64,000 nucleotides of DNA from Mycobacterium sp. DL (GTDB lineage Bacteria > Actinomycetota > Actinomycetes > Mycobacteriales > Mycobacteriaceae): the NCBI RefSeq assembly GCF_039729195.1, contig NZ_CP155796.1, positions 4,588,001 through 4,652,000 on the forward strand, read 5' to 3'. The notes beneath the pieces were generated by a model. It did no database searches. It had not been told where the DNA came from and was given only the letters and a program-made list of their open reading frames with translations. The translations under genes were made by a program, and so were the position numbers. Below, in pieces: positions 36,704 to 45,565 of the stretch. Within the stretch, counting starts at the first letter, position 1; the number at the start of each line of letters is the position of its first letter.

Positions 36704-37396
36704 TCACGCCTCGATCTCGCCGATCACCTTGCTCTGGATGGCCGCCTGCGTCGCCGCAGGCAACACGATCAGCCCGTCGAGTTCCTTCTGCGCCCGACCG
36801 TAGGCGTTGCGTCGCTCCTGCGGTGTCGCGGCGTCGTCGGACGCTAGTCGCAACAGGTTCTGTGCGCGGGCCAACCGATCCTGGTCGTCAGAGGAGAAGT
36901 CGCTGCGCCGCCGTCTGGTCGCCTCGGATTCGGCGGCGTCGAAGGCAGCGACGTAATCGGCTACGGCGTCCCGGTATTCGAGCTGGGCATCGCGGTCGGT
37001 GATGATGTCGTCCACGGAAGTCGGTCGCAGCAGATCGGCTCGGCTCTTGGCTTTGTGGAAGCCGAGGGTCAGCGGGTCGCGCATGTCGGTCATCAACGGA
37101 AAGTCCAGCAGCTTGGCCACGTCGATCTCGTAGGACAGCCAGCGTTCATCGGTCGCGTCGTGGCGCGCCAGCAGCTTGGTCATCTCACGTCGGTTGCCTT
37201 CGGTGTTGGCCTGACCCGCTGCCGCAGCGGAAGCCAGCGCGACCTTCGTCTGCTGCTTGATCCGGTAGCGCTCGAGGCGCCGCTGTGCCCGTCGCTCGTT
37301 GGCCGCCGAGACCCCTTTGACCGCGCCGCCGATGACACCGCTGAGCGGGAAGATCAGCCACCAGAAGTTCCCGGCGAAATCGAGAATGGGTTCCAC
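36704..37396 (-). CDS. Membrane-anchored helical protein of unknown function
   Basis: This 230-residue protein has one N-terminal membrane span (about residues 6-28, FAGNFWWLIFPLSGVIGGAV), then a long charged helical region rich in Arg, Glu and Gln (about 35-75) and a C-terminal helical domain with SSDDQDRLARAQNLLRLASDD. GTG 37396 is chosen because the longer frame to 37495 would run across the divergent gene at 37448. I do not recognise the family. It may be a phage-shock-like or cell-envelope adaptor, but nothing specific supports that. Confidence 0.6.
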   Translation of the reverse strand: MEPILDFAGNFWWLIFPLSGVIGGAVKGVSAANERRAQRRLERYRIKQQTKVALASAAAAGQANTEGNRREMTKLLARHDATDERWLSYEIDVAKLLDFPLMTDMRDPLTLGFHKAKSRADLLRPTSVDDIITDRDAQLEYRDAVADYVAAFDAAESEATRRRRSDFSSDDQDRLARAQNLLRLASDDAATPQERRNAYGRAQKELDGLIVLPAATQAAIQSKVIGEIEA

Positions 37397-37435
37397 ATCC
37401 CCAGAATGCCACCGGAGCGCGCGCGGGTCGGCACT

Positions 37436-37441
37436 GATAAT
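37436..37441 (+). promoter_or_regulatory. Leaderless -10 hexamer for the 99-residue membrane gene
   Basis: GATAAT lies exactly 6 nt before the ATG at 37448, and no ribosome site is present. Confidence 0.45.
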
Positions 37442-37447
37442 GGGGCG

Positions 37448-37747
37448 ATGGGCGAGCAACGAGCGGCAGCGACGGAAGACGGACGGAACAGCCAACGGCG
37501 CCTTGTCGACTTCGCCGGCGCTGTGTTTCTCCTGTTGCTTCAGGCCGCAGTCTTCCGGGCGACGTTGTTTCTGCTGGCGGGCCGATCGATCGACGTGGTG
37601 TTCTACGGTGGGATCGCTCTGCTGATCGTCAGCCTGGGGCTGGTCATCTGGCGGCTGGCCCGCACCCGGTCAGCTGCGGTCGTCGCGCTCACCGGGTTGG
37701 TGCTGCAGCTCGGCCTGAGCGGTCTCGGGTTTCTGTCCACGTCCTGA
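37448..37747 (+). CDS. Small three-span membrane protein
   Basis: This 99-residue protein has a polar N-terminus (residues 1-18) and three spans (about 19-42, 47-64 and 70-92). The start at ATG 37448 is supported by a GATAAT hexamer 6 nt upstream. It is divergent from the helical membrane-anchored gene and convergent with accD3 over a hairpin. The family is not recognised. Confidence 0.65.
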   Translation: MGEQRAAATEDGRNSQRRLVDFAGAVFLLLLQAAVFRATLFLLAGRSIDVVFYGGIALLIVSLGLVIWRLARTRSAAVVALTGLVLQLGLSGLGFLSTS

Positions 37748-37753
37748 ACGTTC

Positions 37754-37816
37754 CGTTGAGACTGCGGTGAGGGCTCCCGCCACTCGCACTTTTCCGCCCG
37801 GAGCGCAGTGTCAACG
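37754..37816. terminator. Convergent-gene hairpin
   Basis: CGTTGAGACTGCG (37754-37766) and CGCAGTGTCAACG (37804-37816) pair over 12 of 13 positions, separated by a GC-rich 37-nt loop. It lies between the stops of the small membrane gene and accD3. The ACTGCGCTCC core resembles part of the 65-bp palindromic elements, so the families may be related. Confidence 0.6.
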
Positions 37817-37832
37817 TCGGCCAGGAGGTCCG

Positions 37833-39308
37833 TCAACCCATCAGGCCGATGCGCCGATAGCGTTCGAACCGGGCGGCGCGGCGCTGCTCGTCGGGCACCG
37901 ACCGCAGCCGGTGCAACTCGTCGGCGATGGTGGCCGACAGTCGTCGGGTGAACTCCCCGGGTTCGTCGGCAGCATCGGGGTGTTCGGGCACGATCGCGTC
38001 GACGATTCCGTTGCGCAGCAGATCCGCCGACCGAATGCCCTGTGCCGCAGCGAGTTCCGGAGCATGGTCGAGGTCGCGGTAGACGATCGCGCTGGCTCCC
38101 TCGGGTGGCAGCGGCGCCAGCCAGCCGTGCAGCGCGGCCAGCACCCGGTCGGCCGGCACCATCGCCAACGCCGGCCCGCCGCTGCCCTGCCCGAGCAGCA
38201 CCGACACCGTGGGCGTGTCGAGGGTGACCAGTTCGGCCAGGCAGCGGGCGATCTCGCCGGCGAGCCCGCCCTGCTCGGCTTCGGTGGACAGCGCCGGCCC
38301 CGCGGTGTCGATGACGAGGACCAGCGGCAACCTCAGGCCGGCCGCCAGCGCCATCCCGCGGCGGGCCTCCCGCAGCGCGGCCGGTCCCACCAGGCCACCC
38401 ACGACCCGCTGCTGGCCCAGCACCACGGCAGGTTGCCCGCCGAATCTGGCCAACGCCAGCAGGGTGGTCGCGGCCTCGCCCCCGCCGGTTCCGGACAGCA
38501 GTACCCGCTCCGTGGTGCCGTGTCGCAACAGGTAGCCGACACCGGGCCGGTCCGGACGGCGCGACGTCTCCACCGACTGCCACGCGGGGATGTCGGGAAG
38601 GGATTCGGGGTCCGGTCCGGGGGGTGGCACTCCGGGAGGGTCGGCGACGACCTTCAGCGTGCGGTCGAGGGTCGAGCGCAGCACCTCGAGGGGCACCACA
38701 GCGTCGATGACGCCGTGGCGTTGCAGGTTCTCCGCGGTCTGGACGCCGGCGGGGAACGGCTCGCCGTACAGGTGCTCGTAGACCCGCGGACCGAGGAATC
38801 CGATGAGCGCGCCGGGCTCGGCGGCGGTCACGTGGCCCAGTGAGCCCCAGGACGCGAACACCCCGCCGGTGGTCGGGTGACGCAGATAGACCAGGTAGGG
38901 CAGGTGGGCCTGCTTGTGCAGCTCGACTGCGGCGGCGATCTTGACCATCTGCAGGAACGCCACGGTGCCTTCCTGCATCCGTGTGCCGCCCGAACTCGGC
39001 GAGGCCAGCAACGGCAGCTTCTCGGCGGTGGCGCGCCGCACCGCCGCGGTGATGCGTTCGGCGGCCGCCACCCCGATCGAGCCGGCCAGGAAGTCGAACT
39101 CACAGGCCACCAGCGCCACCCGACGACCGAACACGCGGCCCTCGCCGGTCACCACAGCCTCGTCGAGGCCGGTCTTGGCGGCCGCGGCGGCCAACTCCCG
39201 GCGGTAGGCCTCACCAGCGCCGACGTCCAGTGGCGGCTCGTCCCAGCTGATGAAAGACCCGTCGTCGAGCAGGGCGTCGCGCAGCGTCAGGGCACCGATC
39301 CGGCTCAC
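37833..39308 (-). CDS. accD3: Acyl-CoA carboxylase beta-type subunit AccD3
   Basis: This 491-residue carboxyltransferase homologue (Rv0904c) has two crotonase-fold halves: the N-half with VTGEGRVFGRRVALVACEFD and SPSSGGTRMQEGTVAFLQM, and the C-half with GQGSGGPALAMVPADRVL and EGASAIVYRD. It would transfer CO2 from biotin to an acyl-CoA. GTG 39308 gives the conserved N-terminus MSRIG and has TAACCT 6 nt upstream; TTG 39314 is two codons longer. The downstream end faces a hairpin. It is divergent from echA6 by 26 bp. Confidence 0.93.
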   Translation of the reverse strand: MSRIGALTLRDALLDDGSFISWDEPPLDVGAGEAYRRELAAAAAKTGLDEAVVTGEGRVFGRRVALVACEFDFLAGSIGVAAAERITAAVRRATAEKLPLLASPSSGGTRMQEGTVAFLQMVKIAAAVELHKQAHLPYLVYLRHPTTGGVFASWGSLGHVTAAEPGALIGFLGPRVYEHLYGEPFPAGVQTAENLQRHGVIDAVVPLEVLRSTLDRTLKVVADPPGVPPPGPDPESLPDIPAWQSVETSRRPDRPGVGYLLRHGTTERVLLSGTGGGEAATTLLALARFGGQPAVVLGQQRVVGGLVGPAALREARRGMALAAGLRLPLVLVIDTAGPALSTEAEQGGLAGEIARCLAELVTLDTPTVSVLLGQGSGGPALAMVPADRVLAALHGWLAPLPPEGASAIVYRDLDHAPELAAAQGIRSADLLRNGIVDAIVPEHPDAADEPGEFTRRLSATIADELHRLRSVPDEQRRAARFERYRRIGLMG

Positions 39309-39314
39309 AGGCAA

Positions 39315-39328
39315 AGGTTAACTAGGGT
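39315..39328. promoter_or_regulatory. Back-to-back leaderless promoters of accD3 and echA6
   Basis: On the minus strand TAACCT (39315-39320) is 6 nt before the accD3 GTG. On the plus strand TAGGGT (39323-39328) is 6 nt before the echA6 ATG. Only two base pairs separate the hexamers, so the two RNA polymerases could not open both at once. Confidence 0.55.
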
Positions 39329-39334
39329 GGACCC

Positions 39335-40069
39335 ATGATTGGAGTCACTCGAGACGGCCATGTGATGACGTTGGAGATGCAACGGGCGGAGCGTCGCAAC
39401 GCCCTGAACGTCGAACTCGTCGACGCCCTGCGCGAGGCGGTCGAGAAAGCGGCAACCGAAGACATCCGCGCGATCGTTCTGACCGGCCAGGGGCACGTGT
39501 TCAGTTCCGGCGCGGACCTGACCGACGCGGCGGGGGTGGCCGAGGCGCTGCCCGACAAGGCCAAGGCTCTCAATATCGCGATCGACCAGGCGCCTGTCCC
39601 GGTGATCGGCGCGATCAACGGCCCCGCGATCGGCGCCGGGGTGATCCTGTCGATGATCTGTGATCTGCGTGTCGTCGCACCCGATGCGTATTTCCAGTTC
39701 CCCGTCGCGAAATACGGCCTCGCGCTGGACAACTGGAGCATCAGGCGGCTGACCTCGCTGGTCGGGGCGGGCCGGGCGCGGGGCATGCTGATGGCGGCGG
39801 AGCGGCTCACCGCCGAGACCGCGCTGCAGACGGGAATGGCCAACCGGATCGGCACCCTCGCCGATGCGCAGGCGTGGGCCGCGGAGCTCGCAGGGTTCGC
39901 GCCGCTGGCGCTGCAACACGCGAAGCGTGTTCTCAACGACGACGGCGCCTACGAGGATCCGTGGCCCGAGCACCAGCAGCTATTCGACCGCGCATGGTCC
40001 AGCCAGGACGTGATCGAGGCGCAGGTCGCGCGCATCGAGAAGCGGTCACCCCGGTTCCAGGGCGCCTGA
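39335..40069 (+). CDS. echA6: Enoyl-CoA hydratase-family protein EchA6
   Basis: This 244-residue crotonase-fold protein closely follows Rv0905. Visible are [18 protein letters not shown], the oxyanion segments [11 protein letters not shown] and [14 protein letters not shown], and [18 protein letters not shown]. In M. tuberculosis EchA6 binds long acyl-CoA, lacks hydratase activity and feeds mycolic-acid synthesis; it is the target of tetrahydropyrazolopyrimidines (established knowledge). The stop overlaps the next start by one base. Confidence 0.95.
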   Translation: MIGVTRDGHVMTLEMQRAERRNALNVELVDALREAVEKAATEDIRAIVLTGQGHVFSSGADLTDAAGVAEALPDKAKALNIAIDQAPVPVIGAINGPAIGAGVILSMICDLRVVAPDAYFQFPVAKYGLALDNWSIRRLTSLVGAGRARGMLMAAERLTAETALQTGMANRIGTLADAQAWAAELAGFAPLALQHAKRVLNDDGAYEDPWPEHQQLFDRAWSSQDVIEAQVARIEKRSPRFQGA

Positions 40070-41184
40070 TGCTGCGATCGGCGCTGCGCTTCGGGTTCGG
40101 TACGGCCTCGCTGCTTGCCGGCGGGTGGGTACTGCGCGCGCTGCAGGGCACCCCGGCCTCCCTGGGGGCCACCCCGGTGGAGATCGCGGCGGTGGCCACC
40201 CGCTCGCCGCACTACCGTGACGGGGTCTTCTTCAACCTCGAAGCCACCTCGTCCGGCCTCACGATGGACCGCGAACTGCAGCGCAAGCTGCTTCGCGACC
40301 TCGCCAACGCCGGCTCGCACGGCCAGCCGCCCGGTCCCATCCCGTTGGCCGACGAGCCGCCCGCGGACCTCGCCGCGTCGCAGGCCGCTGCAAGTTGGTA
40401 CGGGCACTCCAGCGCGTTGATCGAGATCGACGGGTACCGGGTGCTGGTCGACCCGGTGTGGAGCCAGCGCTGTTCGCCGTCGCGGGCGGTCGGTCCCCAG
40501 CGGATGCACGAGGTACCGATCCTGTTGGAGGCGCTGCCCGCCGTCGACGCGGTGGTGATCAGCCATGACCACTACGACCACCTCGACATCGACACCATCG
40601 TCGCTCTGGCCCGCACCCAGCGCGCTCCGTTCGTCGTGCCGCTGGGCATCGGCGCGCATCTGCGCAAATGGGGCATTCCCGAGCGCCGAATAGTCGAGCT
40701 GGACTGGAACGAGAGCCACCGGATCGGCGACCTGACGCTGGTCTGCACCCCCGCACGGCACTTCTCCGGCCGGTTGTTCAGCCGCGACACCACTCTGTGG
40801 GCGTCCTGGGTGATCTCCGGGCCGACGCACCGCGCATTCTTCGGCGGGGACACCGGTTACACGAAGAGCTTCGCCGAGATCGGCGCCGAGTACGGCCCGT
40901 TCGACCTGACTCTGCTGCCCATCGGTGCGTACCACCCGGCCTTCGCCGACATCCACATGAACCCCGAGGAAGCGGTGCGCGCCCACCTCGATCTGGCCGA
41001 CGTCGGCAGCAGCCTGATGGTGCCGATCCACTGGGCCACCTTCCGGCTTGCCCCGCACCCGTGGGCGGAACCGGTGGAGCGCCTGGTCACGGCCGCCGAA
41101 GCAGAACGCATCCGGATCGCGGTGCCCGTTCCGGGTGAGCGTGTCGACCCGGAGTCGACTTTGCAGCCGTGGTGGCGTATGTAG
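40069..41184 (+). CDS. NAPE-PLD-like metallo-beta-lactamase-fold hydrolase (Rv0906)
   Basis: This 371-residue protein begins with a hydrophobic, possibly membrane-associated segment (residues 1-30) followed by a metallo-beta-lactamase fold. The metal motif is VVISHDHYDHLDI (HxHxDH), with later ligands in TPARHFSGRLF, FFGGDTGYTKS and VPIHWATFRL. It resembles N-acyl-phosphatidylethanolamine phospholipase D and UlaG-type hydrolases. Length matches Rv0906 (372). The start overlaps the echA6 stop. Confidence 0.9.
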   Translation: MLRSALRFGFGTASLLAGGWVLRALQGTPASLGATPVEIAAVATRSPHYRDGVFFNLEATSSGLTMDRELQRKLLRDLANAGSHGQPPGPIPLADEPPADLAASQAAASWYGHSSALIEIDGYRVLVDPVWSQRCSPSRAVGPQRMHEVPILLEALPAVDAVVISHDHYDHLDIDTIVALARTQRAPFVVPLGIGAHLRKWGIPERRIVELDWNESHRIGDLTLVCTPARHFSGRLFSRDTTLWASWVISGPTHRAFFGGDTGYTKSFAEIGAEYGPFDLTLLPIGAYHPAFADIHMNPEEAVRAHLDLADVGSSLMVPIHWATFRLAPHPWAEPVERLVTAAEAERIRIAVPVPGERVDPESTLQPWWRM

Positions 41185-41199
41185 CACCGCCGGACGCGT

Positions 41200-41205
41200 T
41201 ACGGT
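41200..41205 (+). promoter_or_regulatory. Leaderless -10 hexamer for the serine-hydrolase lipoprotein
   Basis: TACGGT lies 7 nt before the ATG at 41213, with no ribosome site. It suggests that the lipoprotein and ctpE have their own promoter apart from echA6. Confidence 0.45.
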
Positions 41206-41212
41206 GCTGATC

Positions 41213-42817
41213 ATGAACCCACCCGCCCGAGGTGCCGCGCTCGCTGTGTTGATCGCGCTGCTGGCCGGGTGCGGCGCCGACAGTGCCGAGCGCGCCGACC
41301 CCGCACCGTCTACGGCACCTCCGTCGAGTCAGTCGGCCGAGGTGCCGCCGCCGCTGGTCCCCGCGATGCCGTTGCCCGAGAACGCGGTGAACAATGCCGT
41401 GTCCAAGCTCGATGGCATGGTCGAGGACCTGATGGCGAAGTCGGGTCTGCCCGGTATGGCGGTGGCCGTCGTCCACGGCGGAGAAACGGTCTACGCCAAG
41501 GGCTTCGGCGTCAAGGATGTGCGCAACGGTGACGCGCCGGACAACCGGGTGAACCCCGATACCGTGTTCCAGTTGGCGTCGCTGTCGAAGTCGCTGAGCG
41601 CCACCGTCGTCGCCCACCAGGTCGGCGAAGGCACCATCGACTGGGACACTCCGATCGTCGACAAGCTGCCCTGGTTCGCGCTGTCGGACCCTGCGGTCAC
41701 GGAGATGGTGAGCGTCGGTGACATGTTCTCGCACCGTTCCGGGCTGCCCGACCACGCCGGTGACCTGCTCGAGGATCTCGGCTATGACCGTCGCCAGGTG
41801 CTGGACAAGCTGCGTGACTATCCGCTCGATCCGTTCCGGATCTCCTACGCCTACACCAACTTCGGCTTCACCGCCGGTGCGGAAGCGGTGGCGTTCGCGG
41901 CGGGCAGGTCCTGGGAGGACCTCAGCCGGGACGTCCTCTACGGACCGCTCGGGATGACGTCGACCAGTTCACGTTTCGACGAGTACGAGGCTCGCGCCGA
42001 TCGCGCCGTCGGCCACATCCACATCGACGGCGAGTACGCGCCCGACTACGTCCGCGACCCGCAGAACGAAGGACCTGCCGGTGGCGTCAGCAGCTCGGTC
42101 AACGACATGTCGAAGTGGCTGACGATGGTGCTCGCGAACGGCACCTACGACGGCAGGCAGATCGTCGACTCCCAAGCGCTGCTGCCTGCTCTCACTCCGC
42201 AGAGTGTGTCGGACCGGGCCTCGGAGCCGGCCATGAGGTCGGGCTTCTACGGCTACGGGTTCAACGTGGGGACGACGTCGGCGGGCCGCCAGCAGATCAG
42301 TCACTCGGGCGCCTTCGAGTTGGGTGCGGGAACGAACTTCCTCATGCTTCCGTCGGCCGATGTGGCGATTGTCGCCCTGACCAATGCCACCCCGTCGGGA
42401 GTCCCGGAGACGCTGACCGCACAGTTCGCCGACCTCGTCCAGTTCGGCGAGGCGCGCGAAGACTGGTGGACGCCGTACAGTCGGGCGTTCGAGCAGATGG
42501 AACAGCCCGTCGGCTCACTGGTGGGTCAGAAGCCGCCGGCAGATCCCGCCCCTGCCGCCCCGCTGGCGAGCTACGTCGGGGTGTACACCAACGACTTCTG
42601 GGGTCCCGCGCGGGTGAACATGCGCGACGGTGGGCTGAAACTCGCGCTGGGGTCCACGCTCACCGTGCCGCTCACGCATTGGGACGGCGACGTCTTCACC
42701 TTCTCGTTCGTCACCGAGAATGCGCCTCCGGGAACGATTTCCAAGGCCACCTTCGACGGTGATCGGCTCACGCTGGAGTATTACGACGGGGAAGGCAACG
42801 GAGTGTTTGTGCGATGA
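41213..42817 (+). CDS. Class C beta-lactamase-like serine hydrolase, lipoprotein (Rv0907)
   Basis: This 534-residue protein is exported as a lipoprotein: the signal ends in LIALLAGC with Cys at about residue 21. The serine-hydrolase fold has SxxK in ASLSKS, YxN in YAYTNFG, and a KTG-equivalent HSG in QISHSGAFELG. A C-terminal beta domain follows near residue 440. Family members are DD-peptidases, esterases or beta-lactamases. The stop overlaps the first mini-ORF before ctpE (ATGA). Confidence 0.88.
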   Translation: MNPPARGAALAVLIALLAGCGADSAERADPAPSTAPPSSQSAEVPPPLVPAMPLPENAVNNAVSKLDGMVEDLMAKSGLPGMAVAVVHGGETVYAKGFGVKDVRNGDAPDNRVNPDTVFQLASLSKSLSATVVAHQVGEGTIDWDTPIVDKLPWFALSDPAVTEMVSVGDMFSHRSGLPDHAGDLLEDLGYDRRQVLDKLRDYPLDPFRISYAYTNFGFTAGAEAVAFAAGRSWEDLSRDVLYGPLGMTSTSSRFDEYEARADRAVGHIHIDGEYAPDYVRDPQNEGPAGGVSSSVNDMSKWLTMVLANGTYDGRQIVDSQALLPALTPQSVSDRASEPAMRSGFYGYGFNVGTTSAGRQQISHSGAFELGAGTNFLMLPSADVAIVALTNATPSGVPETLTAQFADLVQFGEAREDWWTPYSRAFEQMEQPVGSLVGQKPPADPAPAAPLASYVGVYTNDFWGPARVNMRDGGLKLALGSTLTVPLTHWDGDVFTFSFVTENAPPGTISKATFDGDRLTLEYYDGEGNGVFVR

Positions 42818-42849
42818 GCGCTCGCGCGAAGAGAAGAAGGCGGCGATGA
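42814..42849 (+). CDS. Mini-ORF 1 before ctpE
   Basis: This 11-codon frame reads [11 protein letters not shown] and its stop. Its ATG overlaps the stop of the lipoprotein gene and its TGA overlaps the ATG of the next mini-ORF. An AGAAGG ribosome-like sequence lies at its 3' end, 7-9 nt before the next start. A translational relay is more likely than a functional peptide. Confidence 0.45.
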   Translation: MSARAKRRRRR

Positions 42850-42875
42850 GCGCTCGCGCGAAGAGACGACGATGA
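42846..42875 (+). CDS. Mini-ORF 2 before ctpE
   Basis: This 9-codon frame reads MSARAKRRR and its stop. It begins on the stop of mini-ORF 1 and ends on the start of ctpE (ATGA on both sides). It is a shortened copy of the first unit. Confidence 0.45.
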   Translation: MSARAKRRR

Positions 42876-45259
42876 CGACGGCAATCACGACGGGCCTGTC
42901 CGACGCCGAGGTCGCGCAACGGGTTTCCGAAGGAAAGACCAACGACGTCCCGACCCGTGCGGCGCGCAGCGTCTCGGAGATCGTCCGCGGCAACGTCTTC
43001 ACGCGGATCAACGCGATCCTCGGCGTGCTGCTGGTCATCGTGTTGTCGACGGGTTCGGTGATCAACGGGGCATTCGGTCTGCTGATCATCGCCAATAGCG
43101 CGATCGGCATCATCCAGGAGCTGCGGGCCAAGCAGACTTTGGACAAGCTGGCGATCGTCGGTCAAGCGAAACCCATGGTGCGCAGGGAATCCGGCACCGC
43201 TGCGCTGGCTCCCAGTGAGGTTGTCCTCGACGACGTGATCGAGCTTGGTCCCGGTGATCAGATCGTCGTCGACGGCGTGATCCTCGAGGAGTCCAACCTC
43301 GAGATCGACGAATCGCTGCTGACAGGGGAAGCCGATCCGATCGCCAAGGACGCCGACGATCACGTCATGTCGGGCAGTTTTGTGGTCGCAGGCAGCGGGG
43401 CCTACCGGGCCACCAAGGTCGGGCGGGAGGCCTACGCCGCCAAGCTCGCCGAGGAGGCCTCCAAGTTCACCTTGGTGAAATCCGAACTGCGAAGCGGCAT
43501 CAACAAGATCCTGCAGTTCATCACTTACCTCCTGGTGCCGGCCGGTGCGCTGATCATCTACACCCAGCTGTTCACCACCGGTGCGGGATGGCAGGAATCG
43601 GTGCTGCGCATGGTCGGCGCGCTGGTGCCGATGGTGCCCGAGGGTCTGGTGCTGATGACGTCGATCGCGTTCGCGGTGGGCGTCATCCGGTTGGGGCGCA
43701 GGCAGTGTCTGGTCAATGAACTCCCGGCGATCGAGGGACTCGCCCGCGTCGACGTGGTGTGTGCCGACAAGACCGGGACGCTGACCGAGAACGGTATGCG
43801 GGTCAGCGATCTCAAAGAACTCGACGAGTGTTCGGTGGCCGAGGTGCTGGCGCAACTGGCCGCCGACGACGCCCGCCCCAACGCCAGCATGGCCGCCATC
43901 GCGGAGGCCTACGCGTCACCGCCGGGCTGGACCGCGACCGCCACGGCGCCGTTCAAATCGGCAACCAAGTGGAGCGGCTCCTCCTACGCGGAGCACGGCA
44001 ACTGGGTGATCGGTGCACCCGACGTGCTGCTGGATCCGGCATCTCCGGCGGCCGATGCAGCCGAACAGATCGGCGCGCGAGGTCTGCGGGTGCTGCTGCT
44101 GGGTTCCAGCGACCTGCCCGTCGACCACGGCGACGCACCCGGAACGGTCACCCCCGCGGCGCTGGTGGTGCTCGAGCAGCGGATTCGCCCCGATGCCCGT
44201 GACACGCTGGAATACTTTGCCTCACAGAAGGTCACGGTCAAGGTCATCTCCGGAGACAACGCCGTTTCGGTGGGTGCGGTGGCCGGTTCACTCGGGCTCG
44301 AGGGCGAGACCATGGATGCGCGTCAGCTGCCGGCGGCACCGGAGGCACTCGCCGACACCTTGGAGGAGTACACGACGTTCGGCCGCGTACGGCCCGACCA
44401 GAAACGGGCGATGGTGCACGCGCTGCAATCGCGCGGACACACGGTGGCGATGACCGGCGACGGTGTCAACGACGTCCTCGCGCTGAAGGACGCCGACATC
44501 GGCGTCGCGATGGGGTCGGGCAGCTCGGCGTCGCGCGCGGTCGCGCAGATCGTGCTCCTGGACAACAAGTTCGCCACCCTGCCCTACGTCGTGGGCGAGG
44601 GGCGACGGGTCATCGGCAACATCGAACGCGTCTCCAATCTGTTCCTCACCAAGACGGTCTACTCGGTGTTGCTGGCGATGCTCGTCGGATTGGCGGGGCT
44701 GTCGGCGGAGATATTCGGGACCGACCCCCTGCCCTTTCCGTTCCAGCCGATCCACGTCACGATCGCGGCCTGGTTCACCATCGGCATCCCGGCGTTCGTC
44801 TTGTCCCTCGCCCCCAACACGGAGCGCGCCCAACCCGGCTTCGTGCGGCGGGTGATGACCTCGGCGCTGCCGTCGGGACTGGTCGTAGGTACCGCGACGT
44901 TCGTGTCGTACCTGCTCGCCTACGAGGGCCGGGCGGCGACGGAGACCGAGCAGACCCAGGCGTCCACTGCCGCCCTGATCACGCTGCTGGTGTCCGCGTT
45001 GTGGGTGTTGTCGGTGGTGGCCCGTCCCTACGAATGGTGGCGGGTGGCGTTGGTCGCGGTGTCGGCCCTGGCCTACGTCGTGATCTTCAGCATCCCGCCG
45101 GCCCGTGACCTGTTCATCCTGGACATTTCCGATGTGGGCGTCACGTCGATCGCGCTGGGTATCGGCCTGCTCGGGGCGCTCGCCGTCGAGGTGATCTGGT
45201 GGGTGCAGGGCGCGATTCTGGGTGAACGCCGCAGGTTGTGGCGTCCGCGCGAGCGGTAG
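42872..45259 (+). CDS. ctpE: P-type ATPase CtpE (calcium-type)
   Basis: This 795-residue P-type pump corresponds to Rv0908. It has paired N-terminal spans (about residues 45-85), the actuator loop with [12 protein letters not shown], spans 3-4, the phosphorylated Asp in [13 protein letters not shown], the hinge [20 protein letters not shown], and six C-terminal spans. In mycobacteria CtpE imports calcium and affects envelope integrity (published knowledge). Translation probably depends on the overlapping mini-ORFs upstream. The C-terminal stop overlaps a leaderless promoter for the next gene. Confidence 0.93.
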   Translation: MTTAITTGLSDAEVAQRVSEGKTNDVPTRAARSVSEIVRGNVFTRINAILGVLLVIVLSTGSVINGAFGLLIIANSAIGIIQELRAKQTLDKLAIVGQAKPMVRRESGTAALAPSEVVLDDVIELGPGDQIVVDGVILEESNLEIDESLLTGEADPIAKDADDHVMSGSFVVAGSGAYRATKVGREAYAAKLAEEASKFTLVKSELRSGINKILQFITYLLVPAGALIIYTQLFTTGAGWQESVLRMVGALVPMVPEGLVLMTSIAFAVGVIRLGRRQCLVNELPAIEGLARVDVVCADKTGTLTENGMRVSDLKELDECSVAEVLAQLAADDARPNASMAAIAEAYASPPGWTATATAPFKSATKWSGSSYAEHGNWVIGAPDVLLDPASPAADAAEQIGARGLRVLLLGSSDLPVDHGDAPGTVTPAALVVLEQRIRPDARDTLEYFASQKVTVKVISGDNAVSVGAVAGSLGLEGETMDARQLPAAPEALADTLEEYTTFGRVRPDQKRAMVHALQSRGHTVAMTGDGVNDVLALKDADIGVAMGSGSSASRAVAQIVLLDNKFATLPYVVGEGRRVIGNIERVSNLFLTKTVYSVLLAMLVGLAGLSAEIFGTDPLPFPFQPIHVTIAAWFTIGIPAFVLSLAPNTERAQPGFVRRVMTSALPSGLVVGTATFVSYLLAYEGRAATETEQTQASTAALITLLVSALWVLSVVARPYEWWRVALVAVSALAYVVIFSIPPARDLFILDISDVGVTSIALGIGLLGALAVEVIWWVQGAILGERRRLWRPRER

Positions 45260-45262
45260 GGT
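45257..45262 (+). promoter_or_regulatory. Leaderless -10 hexamer for the Rv0909-like gene
   Basis: TAGGGT starts on the ctpE stop codon and lies 7 nt before the ATG at 45270, giving the antitoxin-like pair its own promoter. Confidence 0.5.
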
Positions 45263-45269
45263 TGCTCCC

Positions 45270-45551
45270 ATGGGATTACTGGACAAAGCCAAGGACCTCC
45301 TGGGCAAGAACGCCGACAAGGTCGACACCGCCATCACCAAGGCCGGTGACCTGGTCGACAAGAAGACCCAGGGCAAGTACGCCTCGACGATCGACAAGGT
45401 TCAGGACGCCGCCAAGAAGGCCGTCCAGGACAACACCAATCCGGGCGGGCAGGTGCCACCGGGGCAGCAATCGGGCCAGGTCCCGCCCCCGCAGCCGCCG
45501 CCGGGAACCCCGCCGCAGCAGCAACCCCCGACGGCTCCGCCGACGTCATAG
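45270..45551 (+). CDS. Rv0909-like antitoxin-family protein with Pro/Gln-rich tail
   Basis: This 93-residue protein has a short helical N-half (MGLLDKAKDLLGKNADKVDT and KAGDLVDKKTQGKYASTID), the mark of the MT0933/Rv0909 antitoxin family. It is followed by a Pro/Gln tail (residues about 58-93, PPPQPPPGTPPQQQPP). The M. tuberculosis protein is only 59 residues, so the tail is an extension. Its partner gene follows 14 bp later. Reports name Rv0909-Rv0910 as a type II toxin-antitoxin pair; the toxin mechanism is not clear. Confidence 0.8.
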   Translation: MGLLDKAKDLLGKNADKVDTAITKAGDLVDKKTQGKYASTIDKVQDAAKKAVQDNTNPGGQVPPGQQSGQVPPPQPPPGTPPQQQPPTAPPTS

Positions 45552-45565
45552 GCTGAGCTCACGGC

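Larger units (their letters stand above)
42814..42875 (+). repeat. Tandem MSARAKRR repeat linking Rv0907 homologue to ctpE
   Basis: Two copies of ATGAGCGCTCGCGCGAAGAG start at 42814 and 42846, a 32-bp period. Each start ATG overlaps the stop of the frame before it, and the last stop overlaps the ctpE ATG. The same 20-bp core with the same 32-bp period is found on the minus strand at 63677-63741. Confidence 0.85.
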
